From positions 38,262-102,261 of the forward strand of contig JAJZVU010000009.1 of assembly GCA_021845505.1 (NCBI GenBank): a stretch of DNA of 64,000 nt, read 5' to 3'. The first letter of the stretch is position 1. Every line of letters starts with the position of its first letter. The position numbers and the translations under genes are program-made. Below, piece by piece: positions 52,233 to 61,900 of this stretch. The notes beneath the pieces are model-generated. The model was not told where the DNA came from. It did not search any database and saw only the letters and a list, made by a program, of their open reading frames with translations. The DNA is from Pseudomonadota bacterium. Lineage in GTDB: Bacteria; Pseudomonadota; Gammaproteobacteria; Burkholderiales; Burkholderiaceae_C.

Positions 52233-52592
52233 TCAGCGCCGCGCCACGCCGTGCTGCTGCTCGAACTGCACCGCGATCGCGACGTGCTTGCGCGCCAGCT
52301 TGTCGATTCCGGCGAGGTCGCGCGCGCGGCGCGGGCTGTCGGCGGGAGCCACCGAGTAGTCGGCGATCAGCTGGTCCGCCTGCGCCTCGCGCTTTTTCTT
52401 CACCGCGAGTTCGTGGCCGAGGAAGCAACCGCCGAGCGCGCCGAGCACCGCGTGGTGGCCTGCCACATGCCCGGCGACCGCTCCGGCGACTCCGCCCGAC
52501 AGGCAGCCGATGGCTCGCGCCGGGGCGGTGGCCAGCCCGCAGGCCAGCGCGGTGGAGGTGGCCAGGAGGGTGCGGCGCAGCGTGGGGTTCAT
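52233..52592 (-). CDS. Small exported glycine-zipper protein
   Basis: A 119-residue protein with a signal peptide, MNPTLRRTLLATSTALACGLATAPARA, then a glycine-zipper-like segment LSGGVAGAVAGHVAGHHAVLGALGG, which resembles outer-membrane-associated small proteins. The remainder is charged and helical (KKKREAQADQLIADY). Two Cys residues (IGCLSGG, GGCFLG) flank the Gly-rich segment. Function unknown; a role in the envelope is inferred. Confidence 0.65.
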   Translation of the reverse strand: MNPTLRRTLLATSTALACGLATAPARAIGCLSGGVAGAVAGHVAGHHAVLGALGGCFLGHELAVKKKREAQADQLIADYSVAPADSPRRARDLAGIDKLARKHVAIAVQFEQQHGVARR

Positions 52593-52725
52593 CGGCTTGC
52601 TGGGGTTCTGGGGATCGGCGGGCCGCGCAGCGACCGCGCGCCCGGATGCCGCGCTGCGCCGGGCCGGCGCAGCGCCGCCGGGGACCGGCCGCCAACTGCG
52701 GGCCGCCGGCCGCCGGCTCAGGCGA

Positions 52726-52920
52726 TCACTTCTTCGCCTTCTTCGCGTGGTGGTGATGATGGTGGCGGCGATGATGGTGATGGCGCTTGGCCTTGTGGGT
52801 GGTCGACTTGACGAAGCGACCGTGGGAGTCGCGCGCGGGCAGCGGATGGCTGGGCGCGCCTTGCGCCATCGCGAAGCTGGCGAACAGCGAAAGCAGCGCG
52901 GCGAGCAGGAGTTTTTTCAT
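52726..52920 (-). CDS. Small exported histidine-rich protein
   Basis: A 64-residue protein. The signal peptide MKKLLLAALLSLFASFAMAQ is clear, with likely cleavage after AMA. The mature peptide of about 45 residues has a C-terminal cluster of His, Arg and Lys (HHHHRRHHHHHH followed by AKKAKK) and DSHGRFVKSTTHKAK. It could bind metal ions in the periplasm, or be highly basic for other reasons. It stands between other small exported proteins. No family is recognised. Confidence 0.65.
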   Translation of the reverse strand: MKKLLLAALLSLFASFAMAQGAPSHPLPARDSHGRFVKSTTHKAKRHHHHRRHHHHHHAKKAKK

Positions 52921-53032
52921 GGCATTCCTCGTGGATGGTGTGGATCGTGGTCGCCTCGGCGGCGGTGCTGCCGGCGCCGGACCTGCAGCTAACGCCGAGC
53001 GCCCACCGGCGGTTGACCGGAGCCCCGCGCGG

Positions 53033-53434
53033 TCAGCCGAACAGCTTGCTGCGCAGCGCGCCCAGTCCCTCGGACAGCAGGTCGTCTCCCGGGACCTGGC
53101 CGCCGGGGGTCAGATGGTCGACCAGGTGGGGCAGCACCTGCGACAGCCCGGAGGCCGCCTCGGAGGGGTCGATTCCCAGACGGTCGGCCACCTGCTGCAC
53201 GACGTCGCTGCCCAGCACCTGCTGGATGTCGTCGCCCGACACCGGCAGGTTGGCGCCGCTGCCGACCCAGGACTGCACCACCGAGCCCAGTCCGTTGGAC
53301 TCGAACTGCTGCAGCAGGCCCGACAGGCCGCCGGGCTGGTTGTCGATCAGCGACAGGGCCTCCTGCGCCAGCGAACCCTGGCCGCCCTGGGCGGCCCCGG
53401 CAAGGGCGGAAAAGGCTTCGGAAAACAGGCTCAT
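53033..53434 (-). CDS. YidB-like (DUF937) protein
   Basis: A 133-residue protein with the YidB/DUF937 pattern: MSLFSEAFSALAG, GGLSGLLQQFESNGLGSVVQSWVGSGANLPVSG, then VLGSDVVQQVADRLGIDPSEAASGLSQVLPHLVDHLTPGG. It is Gly/Leu-rich and predicted mostly helical. ATG 53434 has GAGGAG upstream, which decides against a longer frame. The function of the family is not established to my knowledge; Gram-negative homologues are common. Confidence 0.87.
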   Translation of the reverse strand: MSLFSEAFSALAGAAQGGQGSLAQEALSLIDNQPGGLSGLLQQFESNGLGSVVQSWVGSGANLPVSGDDIQQVLGSDVVQQVADRLGIDPSEAASGLSQVLPHLVDHLTPGGQVPGDDLLSEGLGALRSKLFG

Positions 53435-53607
53435 GACGGCTCCTCGTGCGCATGCTGCGGGACGTGCCGGCCGCGGCGGGGGGCTGCGACCTCGGCGCGT
53501 GGCGATGGCGAGGCTTTGTAGCACATGCATCGGTATATTTCGATGGTCGTCGCGCAGCGCGGCGCAAGCGTTCCTACGTCAACCCGTCCCCGTCTCGAGA
53601 CCAGTCG

Positions 53608-54105
53608 ATGAAACATTCCCTGAGCACCTTGGGCGCCGCCGCGGCGCTCGGCCTGGCCTGCCTGCTCGGCGCGTCGCCCGCGTGGAGCAAGACCCCCAGC
53701 GCCAAGGCCCTGTGCAAGCGCCAGGCCGCCGCGCAGCACCTCGCCGGCGGCGCGCGCAGGAAGTTCCTGAAGACCTGCGAGGCGCAGGCCAAGGCGAACG
53801 CGAAGGCGAAGGCGAAGGCCGGCGCGCGCCCGGCGCACCACCTGTTCGGCCACCATCCGGCCGCGACGGGTGCGCAGGCCGCGGGGCCCGCGAAGGCCCG
53901 CGAGCCGCACGCCGGCAAGCCGGCTGCGCGCGCCGCGTCGAGCGGCGGCAACCCGGCGGTGCGGGTGTGGGTCAACACCCCGACCCGCACCTACCACTGC
54001 CCGGGCGACCGCTACTACGGCAAGACCCACTCGGGGCAGTACATGACCCAGGCGGCCGCCGAGGCAGCCGGCGATCGGGCAGCACGCGGAAAACTCTGCA
54101 ACTGA
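53608..54105 (+). CDS. Small exported protein with PsiF-like repeats and Cys-rich C-terminus
   Basis: A 165-residue exported protein. The signal peptide is MKHSLSTLGAAAALGLACLLG ending near AWSK. The middle has a PsiF-like segment (ALCKRQAAAQHLAGGARRKFLKTCEAQAKA) and a Lys/Ala repeat (KANAKAKAKA). The C-terminus VWVNTPTRTYHCPGDRYYGKT with GDRAARGKLCN resembles small secreted domains seen after metal-binding or SH3-like proteins. The gene is on its own on the plus strand and has an AT-rich promoter-like stretch around 53515-53545 (TATATT at 53534). Function unknown. Confidence 0.7.
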   Translation: MKHSLSTLGAAAALGLACLLGASPAWSKTPSAKALCKRQAAAQHLAGGARRKFLKTCEAQAKANAKAKAKAGARPAHHLFGHHPAATGAQAAGPAKAREPHAGKPAARAASSGGNPAVRVWVNTPTRTYHCPGDRYYGKTHSGQYMTQAAAEAAGDRAARGKLCN

Positions 54106-54116
54106 GGGGTTGCGCA

Positions 54117-54148
54117 GCGGCGGGCCCGGCTGCGCGCCGGCCCGCCGC
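54117..54148. terminator. Bidirectional GC hairpin next to dgkA
   Basis: A perfect 10-bp inverted repeat GCGGCGGGCC and GGCCCGCCGC, 12-base loop, lies between the stop of the plus-strand exported protein (54105) and the minus-strand dgkA stop (54149). No T run. Position suggests shared termination. Confidence 0.6.
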
Positions 54149-54535
54149 TCAGCCGCCGAGGCGATGCAGCAGCGGACCCATGAAGGCCGACGCCCCCAGC
54201 GCCGCGGCGACCACGCTGGCCAGCAGCACGGCGCCGGCGGCGACGTCCTTGGCGTCGCGCGCGCGCTCGTGCCAGCCGGGGGACGCGATGTCGACTGCGT
54301 ATTCCAGCGCGGTGTTCAGCGCCTCGGCGACACCGACCAGGCCGATGGCCGCGAGCACCGCGGCCCAGCGCCAGGCGCTCAGCCGCAGCCAGGCGGCCAG
54401 CGCGAGCGCGAGCAGCGCGGCGGCCAGGTGAAACCGTGCGTGGGGCTGGGTCGCCAGAAGCACGCGCAGGCCGCGCACGGCGTCTGCGAAGGCGCGCAGC
54501 CGGCCGCGCCGCGGTGCGGGGGCGGGCTGCGTCAC
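54149..54535 (-). CDS. dgkA: DgkA-type lipid kinase (diacylglycerol/undecaprenol kinase)
   Basis: A 128-residue membrane protein with three predicted helices and the DgkA signature GLVGVAEALNTALEYAVDIASPGW followed by HERARDAKDVAAGAVLL, which holds the catalytic Glu and the Mg/ATP site. The first 20 residues are basic. DgkA enzymes phosphorylate diacylglycerol or undecaprenol. Its start is 13 bases after the stop of the oxoamine synthase on the same strand, so it is probably the last gene of the PKS operon. That placement raises the possibility that it phosphorylates the PKS-derived lipid, which is inference. Confidence 0.9.
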   Translation of the reverse strand: MTQPAPAPRRGRLRAFADAVRGLRVLLATQPHARFHLAAALLALALAAWLRLSAWRWAAVLAAIGLVGVAEALNTALEYAVDIASPGWHERARDAKDVAAGAVLLASVVAAALGASAFMGPLLHRLGG

Positions 54536-54548
54536 CGCAGCCGCGCCT

Positions 54549-55922
54549 TCAAAGCACCCGCGCCAGCGCGTCCACCGCCGAGGTGATCTGCTCGCGGGTG
54601 TGGGACGCGCAGACGAAGAAGCGCAGCCGCGCGGCGCGCTCCTCGACCGCCGGGTAGACGATGGGCTGCACGTTGAAGCCGCGCTCGAACAGCGCGTTGG
54701 ACGCCTTCACCGCGCGCAGCGACGAGCCGATGATCGCCGGCGTGACCGCGTAGCCCAGCGAGTGCCCGGTGTCGATCCCCTGCGAGCGGGCGTAGTCGCG
54801 CAGCAGCTGGCCGTTGCGCTGCAGCGACTGCACGCGCTCGGGTTGCTCGCGCAGCATGCGCAGCGCCTCCAGCGAAGCGGCGGCCAGCGCGGGCGACAGC
54901 CCGACGCTGTAGACAAATCCCGGCGCGGTGTACTTGAGCAGCTCGACCAGCGCGCGGCTGCCGGCGACGAAGCCCCCGCAGCCGGCGAGGGACTTGCTCA
55001 GCGTTCCCATCCAGATGTCGACTTCGCCCGGCGGCAGATCGAAATGCTCGGCCACTCCGCGGCCGCTGCGCCCCAGCACCCCCAGGCCGTGCGCCTCGTC
55101 GACCATCAGCAGCGCCTTGTGGCGCCGCTTGACTTCGACGAAGCGCGGCAGATCGGGAAAATCGCCGTCCATGCTGTACAGGCCCTCGATGACCACCAGC
55201 ACCCGCTCGTGACTGCCGCGCAGTTCGTGCAGCAGCGCGTCGAGCTGTTGCCAGTCGTTGTGGGCGAAGCCGCGGCGGTGGGCTCCCGACAGCTTGATGC
55301 CTTCGAGCACGCTGTTGTGCACCAGCGCGTCGTGCAGCACCAGGTCCTTCGGGCCGAACAGGCTGCCGATGGTGCTGACGTTGGTCGCGTGCCCGCTGAC
55401 GAAGGCCACGCAGGCCTCGGCGTCGTAGCAGCGCGCCAGCTCCTGCTCGAGTTCGCGCTGGATCGGACGCTCGCCGGCGACCAGCCGGCTGGCCGACGCC
55501 GAGGTGCCGTAGCGTCGCACCGCCTGCAGCACCGCTTCCTCGATGCGAGGGTGGCCGTTGAGCCCGAGGTAGTCGTAGCTGGAGAAGTTGACGTACTCGC
55601 GGCCGGAGATGCGGGTGGTCGCGCCGGCTGCGCTTTCGTGCACGCGGAAGAACGGGTTCTCCACCCCCAGCCTGCGCGCCGCGGTCTGCGACACCAGCAG
55701 GCGCTCGTAGGCCGGGTGGGTGTCGAAGCGGCACCACGCGGCCGGCACCTTGGGGTGGGGGTCGTGCGGCGCGGCGTGCAGCCGTGCCGCGGCGGCGCCG
55801 GGCGACGCGCCCGACTGGCCGCGCCAGCGTTCCATCAGCCGCTGGCGCGCCAGTGCGGCCAGGCCGCCGGCCTTGGCGGGAGGGTCGGCGCGCGGGGAGG
55901 AGTCTTCGTCGGAGGGGTTCAC
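54549..55922 (-). CDS. Alpha-oxoamine synthase (PLP-dependent, AONS/KBL family)
   Basis: A 457-residue PLP enzyme of the class II alpha-oxoamine synthases, which condense an acyl thioester with an amino acid and release CO2. The main motifs are YVNFSSYDYLGLNGHP, GTSASASRLVAGERPIQREL, VFSGHATNVS-like AFVSGHATNVSTIGS, VDEAHGLGVLGRSGRG and the PLP Lys in GTLSKSLAGCGGF (about residue 311). An N-terminal extension of about 70 residues is present. It begins 45 bases after the PKS stop. The family includes serine palmitoyltransferase, Fum8p-type PKS-releasing enzymes and WcbT of the Burkholderia capsule locus; the neighbouring PKS suggests that it off-loads the polyketide as an aminoketone. Confidence 0.88.
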   Translation of the reverse strand: MNPSDEDSSPRADPPAKAGGLAALARQRLMERWRGQSGASPGAAAARLHAAPHDPHPKVPAAWCRFDTHPAYERLLVSQTAARRLGVENPFFRVHESAAGATTRISGREYVNFSSYDYLGLNGHPRIEEAVLQAVRRYGTSASASRLVAGERPIQRELEQELARCYDAEACVAFVSGHATNVSTIGSLFGPKDLVLHDALVHNSVLEGIKLSGAHRRGFAHNDWQQLDALLHELRGSHERVLVVIEGLYSMDGDFPDLPRFVEVKRRHKALLMVDEAHGLGVLGRSGRGVAEHFDLPPGEVDIWMGTLSKSLAGCGGFVAGSRALVELLKYTAPGFVYSVGLSPALAAASLEALRMLREQPERVQSLQRNGQLLRDYARSQGIDTGHSLGYAVTPAIIGSSLRAVKASNALFERGFNVQPIVYPAVEERAARLRFFVCASHTREQITSAVDALARVL

Positions 55923-55967
55923 GGTGGTGGCGGGGGTTCGGGCGGATCGGGGGGCCGCGGCGGGCGA

Positions 55968-58900
55968 TCAGGCGATCAGGCGCGTGGCGCCGCCCGCGGC
56001 CTGGCGCACCTCGCGCGCGAGTTCGTCGGCCTGTGCGAGTTGCTCGGCCTCGGCATGCTGCGCAAGCACCGACTGCACCAGTTCGCGGGTGGGGTCGGCC
56101 GGCGCCTGCGGCGCCAGCGACGCCAGCAGCCGTTCGGCGATGCGCTCGATGCTGGGGTTTTCGTTGAGCAGCATCGGCGGCACGCGAACGCCGAAGCGCC
56201 GCTCCAGCGCCAGCGCCAGCTCGACGGCCATCAGCGAGTCCATGCCCAGGTCGAACACCGACTGCGCGGGCCCGACCTTGTCGGCGGGCAGGCGCAGGAT
56301 GTCGGCCACCTCGCGGCACAGCATCTGCCGCACCAGCGAGCGCGCGGCCTCGGCGTCCATCGACAGCAGGCGCTGGCGCAGGTCCTCGTCCTCGGCCGCC
56401 GCGCCTTCGCCCGCGGCCTGGCGCAGCCCGTCGAAGCGGCGGGCGCCGGCTCCCGGCAGCAGGCGCTGCAGGCTCGGCCAGTCCAGGTTCATCACCGCGG
56501 CGCCGGGCAGTTCCTGCAACAGCATCCATTCCAGCCGCTGCAGCGCGTCGCGCGAAGCGATGGCCGCCGCGCCCAGGCGCGACTGCAGGTTCTCGCGGGC
56601 GACCTCGTTGGTGGTCAGCACGCCGACGTCGGCGATCGGCCCCCAGGCCACCGCGCAACCGGCCAGCCCCTGGCTGCGGCGCAGCCGCGCCAGCGCTTCC
56701 AGCGCGGCATTCGCCGCGACGTAGTTGGCCTGGCCGGGGTTGCCCAGCAGGGTGGTGGCCGAGGAGAACAGCACGAACAGGTCCAGCGGCAGCTCGCGCG
56801 TCAGGCGGTGCAGGTTCCAGGCGCCGTCGAGCTTGGGCGCCAGCACGCGGCGCAGCCGCTGCTCGTCCAGGCCGGTCATCAGCGCGTCGTCGAGCACCAT
56901 CGCGGCGTGCAGCACCCCGCGCAGCGGCGGCATGTCGGCGTGCACCCGGGCGAGCACCCGCTCGAGCGCGGGCCCATCGGTGACGTCGCAGGCGTGCACC
57001 TGCAGCCGCACCTGCCGCGCGCGCAGCTCCTGCAACGCCTGCTGCAGCCCCGGCGTGTCCTCGCCGCGGCGCCCGAGCAGCACCAGGTGGCGCGCGCCGC
57101 GCTCGACCAGCCAGCGCGCGCTGGCCAGGCCGAAGCCCGACAGCCCGCCGCTGACCAGGTAGCTGGCATCGTCGCGCAGCTGCAGACGCCGGCCGGCGGC
57201 CGCGCGGATGTCCCGCGGCGCGCGCTCCAGCGCCAGCACGACCTTGCCGATCTGCCGCGCCTGTTGCATGTGGCGGAAGGCGTCGACCACCTGGTCGGGG
57301 TCGAACACCCGGTGCGGCAGCGGGTGCAGCTGGCCGTCGGCGAAGGCCTGCATGACTTCGCCGAACACCTGCTGTGCCAGCTCGGGGCGCAGCTGCATCA
57401 GCTGGTCGGCATCGACCCCGAAGTAGCTCAGGTTGTTGCGGAACGGCCTCAGGCCGACCGGGGTGTTTTCGTAGAAGTCGCGCTTGCCCAGTTCGACGAA
57501 GCGGCCGAAGGGCTTGAGGCACTGCAGGTTGCGCGCGATGGCCTCGCCGGCCAGGGAGTTGAGCACCACGTCGACGCCTTCGCCGCCGCTCAGCCGCAGC
57601 ACCTCGCGGTCGAAGTCCAGGCTGCGCGAGTCGACCACCCGGGCGACCCCGAGCAGGCGCACGAAGTCGCGCTTGGCCGCGCTGCCGGCGCTGGCGTAGA
57701 CCTCGGCGCCCAGCAGGTGGGCGATCTGGATCGCGGCCAGGCCGACGCCGCCGGCGGCGCCGTGCACCAGCACCCGCTCGCCGGGCTGCAGCCGTGCCAG
57801 GTGCTTGAGGGCGTACCAGACGGTGAAGAACACCGTGGGCACCGTGGCCGCCTCGGCGAAGCTCCAATGCGCCGGCTTGCGCGCCACCGCGCGCGCCGGC
57901 ACGACCACGTGGCTGGCGAAGGTGGCGCCGGCGAAGGCCAGCACCTCGTCGCCCACGCGCAGCCCGCTGACCCCGGGGCCGACTCGCAACACGCGGCCGG
58001 CGACTTCCAGCCCCAGGCTGGCACCGGCGAAGCCCTGCTCGACCGCTTCGTCGGCGAGCAGGCCCATCGCGTACATCAGGTCGCGGAAGTTCAGCCCGGA
58101 GGCCATCGCGCGGATTTCCACCTCGCCCGGGCCGGGGGCGCGGCGCGGCTGCGCCCGCCAGTGCAGGTTGCGCAGCTGGCCGGCGAGCTGGAAGTCCAGG
58201 CGCCAGCAGCCGAGGTCGTTGGCATCGGCCTGCGCATGTTCCAGCGGCAACGGCTGCACCCGCGGCACCTGGCGCAGCACCCGCCGGTCGCGCAGTTGCA
58301 GCGCCACTTCCTCCTCGCCGTCGCCGTGCAGCAACTCCAGCAGCAGTTGCTCGCACTGCAGCGCCGGGTCGTCGCCCAGCCCGGCCAGGTCCAGCAGGTG
58401 CAGCGGCAGCGGGTGGCATTCGTTCATCGCCACGCGCGCCAGCCCCCACAGCGCGGCCGCGCCCGGGTCGGGGACGGTGGCGTGCTCGTGGTCGAGCAGC
58501 GCGCCGCCACGGGTCACCACGGTGGCGCGCCGGCCTTCGGGCTCGGCGGCCAGCGCGAGCAGGCTGCGGCGAAGCGCGTCGGCGTGGCGCGCCACCTCGT
58601 CGGAGCCGGCGTCGGTCGCGGCGCCGACGAACAGCAGGTGGTGGCCGGCGGCGGCCGCGGCCGGCGCGCCCGCTGGGTCGCCGGCCTCGTTCCAGTGCAC
58701 GCTGTGGCCGCGCTCGCGCAGCGCCTGCGCCAGGCGTTGCGCCAGCGGCTGCCAGGCGGCTTGCTGCACATGCAGGTGCCAGGCCGCCGGTGCGGCGGCT
58801 GCCGCGGGCTGCGGCGCCTGGCGCGGCGGGCGGGCGATGACCACGAAGCCCCCGAGCAGGTCGGCCGCGGCCGCCTCGCCGCCTTCGCCGGCGCCCAGGG

Positions 58901-61900
58901 TGTGCACTTCGCTCCAGCCCTGTTCGCGCAGCCATTCGCACCAGGCGGTGTCGGGCAGCAGCGCGGCCTCGGCCTGGCCGGCGGCGACGTGCCACCAGTC
59001 GCGCTCGAGGCCGAAGCCCAGGTGGGCAGCGTGGTCGGGGCGGCGCTCGGCCAGCAGCAGCCAGGCGTCGGTGCGCAGCCGCGCGCCGAGGGCGCGCAGC
59101 GCCCCCACCGGCTTGGCGGCGCGGTGCAGCAGGTGCTGCACCAGCAGCACGTCGAAGGGGGCGCAGTCGGCCGGCAGATCGGGCAGCGCCAGTTCGTCGC
59201 GGTCCAGGCGCAGCGCGCGCAGCCGCGGCTCGTCGGCATAGGCGCTCTGCAGGTGGGCGAGGGAGTCGGCGTCGGAGCATCCCACCACCCAGTCGATGTC
59301 CTGCGCGCGCGGGCAGGCCAGCGAGTCCAGCAGCGGCCGCGCGGCGGCGAACAGGCTGTCGGGCCCGTGGCACAGCTCGAGCACCCGCAGCCGGCGCGTC
59401 GCCGGCCATTGCCGCAGCAGCGCGGCCAGCGCGCGCAGGCTGGCGCCGGCGGCGATCGCGTAGGCGGGGCCGCGCAGCAGGCCATCGGTGTCGCCGCGCG
59501 GGGGGGCGACGTCCTCGCCGTCGAGCAGCCGCGGCAGCGCGGCGCCGACCTGACCGAGCTGCAGCAGCTCGGCGGCGGTCTGCGGGCACGCGGCCAGCGC
59601 GGCGTTCCAGATCCCGGCGGCGGGCGGCAGCTGCGGGTCGTCGCGCAGCTCCCAGCCGTCGGGAAGCTGCATCAGCAGGCCCTGCTGCTCGAGCTGGCGC
59701 AACATCCATTGCAGCAACGGGTGGGCCAGCCGCCACTGCAGCAACTGCGAGTCCTCCAGCCGTCCCTGCGGCGCGCAGCGCGACAGCAGCGCGTCGCGGG
59801 CGAAGGCCAGCGGCAGCAGTTCGAGCAGCGGCGCGGCCTGCTCAAGGTAGCGCCCGTGCATCGCGGCCTGCTCGGCGTCGACGGGCTCGCGCTGCAGCGC
59901 CTGCAGCAGTTGCGCGGCGTCGGCCAGTTCGGCCGGGGCCTGCGGCTGCGCCAGCGGCTGCAACCGCGGCTGGACGGCCCACGTGGCCACCGCGCGCGAC
60001 TGGGCGACCAGCGCGGCGGCGCGGAAGCGGCAGTCGCGCAGCCGCGCCAGGACCCGGCCGTCGCGGTCGAGCAGTTCGAAGTCCACCAGCACCGAGCGCG
60101 GGCTGCTGCGCACCAGGCTGGCGCGAACCTGCTCCACGCGCGCGCGCTCGGGCGCGCCGCAAGCGCCGCCAGCGGCCGGCTGGCGGGCGCCGCGCACCCA
60201 GCAGTCGAGCCGGCCGATTCCCACCGGCAGGTAGCCCATGGCCTGGTCTTCGGCATCGCCCTCGCGCAGCGCGCCCAGCCAGCCGAGCACCGACTGGAAG
60301 GCCTGGTCGAGCACGGCCGGCGGCAGCAGCCAGTCGGCGCTGGCGCTGGCGTCGGGCAGCAGGCTGGCGCACAGCGAGCGCGCCGCGACCTCGATGTCGC
60401 GGATGCCGCGGAAGGCTCCGCTGTAGTCCAGCCCCAGGCCCTCGCACAGTGCGTAGTGGCGGCGGGCGTCGAGCCGGGTGGCCGCGGGGGCGCGCTGCAA
60501 CTGGGGCTCGGCGGGTTCGCCGGCGGGCACCGCGCCGAGCAGCCGCCCCTGGGCGTGCACCGTCCACGGCTCCTCGCTCAGTCGCTCCCGGCCCTCGATG
60601 CGAAAGCGCAGTTGCTGGGGGTCGAAGTACAGCCGCAGGGTGCGCGCGTGCTCGCCGTCGAACACCACCGGGGAGACGATGTCCAGGCCCTCGAGCACAT
60701 AAGATGGGCAGTCGGCAGCGGGCGCGCCGGCCAGCCATTCGCGCGACGCCGCCAGGGCCATCTCCACGTAGGCGGCGGCCGGCAGCACCATCGCTCCGCC
60801 GACCCGGTGCTCGGCCAGCCAGGGCTGGGTGCGCGGGTCGAGGTGGTTCTCCCAGCCGGCCGGGTGTTCGAGCAGGCGCCAGCCGAGCAGCGGGTGCACC
60901 GCGTGGCGCTCCAGCGCCGAGCGGCCTTCGCTGGTGTGGCCGTGCCAGTGGCGCTGGCGCTGCCAGGGATAGGTGGGCAGCGCGACTCGCCGCCCGAGCG
61001 GTTGCGCGAACCAGGCGCGCGGGTCGACCGCGGCACCCAGCAGCAGCGCGCGCAGCGCGGCTTCGCGCAGCCGCGGCAGGGTGTCGTCGCGCCGCGGCGC
61101 GCAGGCCAGCGCGCGTGCCTGCGTGCCGCCGGTGTCGAGGGTTTCGGCGAGGTAGCGCTGCAGGATGGCGTGCGGGCCGACTTCGACGAACACCTTCAGC
61201 CCGGCGTCGGCCATGGCGCGCAGCGCGGGGGCGAAGCGCACGCATTCGCGCACGTTGCGCCACCAGTATTCGGCGTCCAGCGCGCTGCCGTCGATGGCCT
61301 CGCCGGTGACGCTGGAATACACCACGCCCTCGCGCTGGCGCGGCTGCAGCCCCTGCAGGCTGCGCAGCAGCGGCTCGCGGATGGGGTCCATCGCCGGGCT
61401 GTGGAAGGCGTAGTCCAGCGCGAGTTCGCGCCACGCCACGCCCTCGGCGCGCAGCGCTTCGTGCAGGGCCTGCAGGGCCTGCGGGCTGCCGCTGACCGTG
61501 GTGCTGCGCGGGCTGTTGTCGGCGGCCACTTCGAGCTGCTCCAGGCCCAGCGTCCGTACCCGTTGCTGCAGTGCGTCGAAGCCCATGCCGACCGCGGCCA
61601 TGCGCCCGGCGCCGCGGGTGGTGGCCTGCGCCGCGCTGCGCGCGACGATGACCCGGCAGGCCTGTTCGAGGTCGAGCGCGCCCATCGCCCAGGCGGCGGC
61701 GATCTCGCCTACGCTGTGGCCCATCGCGGCGCGTGCGTGCACCCCGAGTTCGCGCAGCACCGCGGTGGCAGCCACCTGCAGCGCGAACAGCGCCGGCTGC
61801 GCCACCGCGGTGTCGTCCATCGCCTGCGGGGAGTCGTCGGCCAGCGCGGCCAGCACGTCGGGGCCGCCATGGGCGGCGATGCGCTGCGCGGCTTCGCGCA

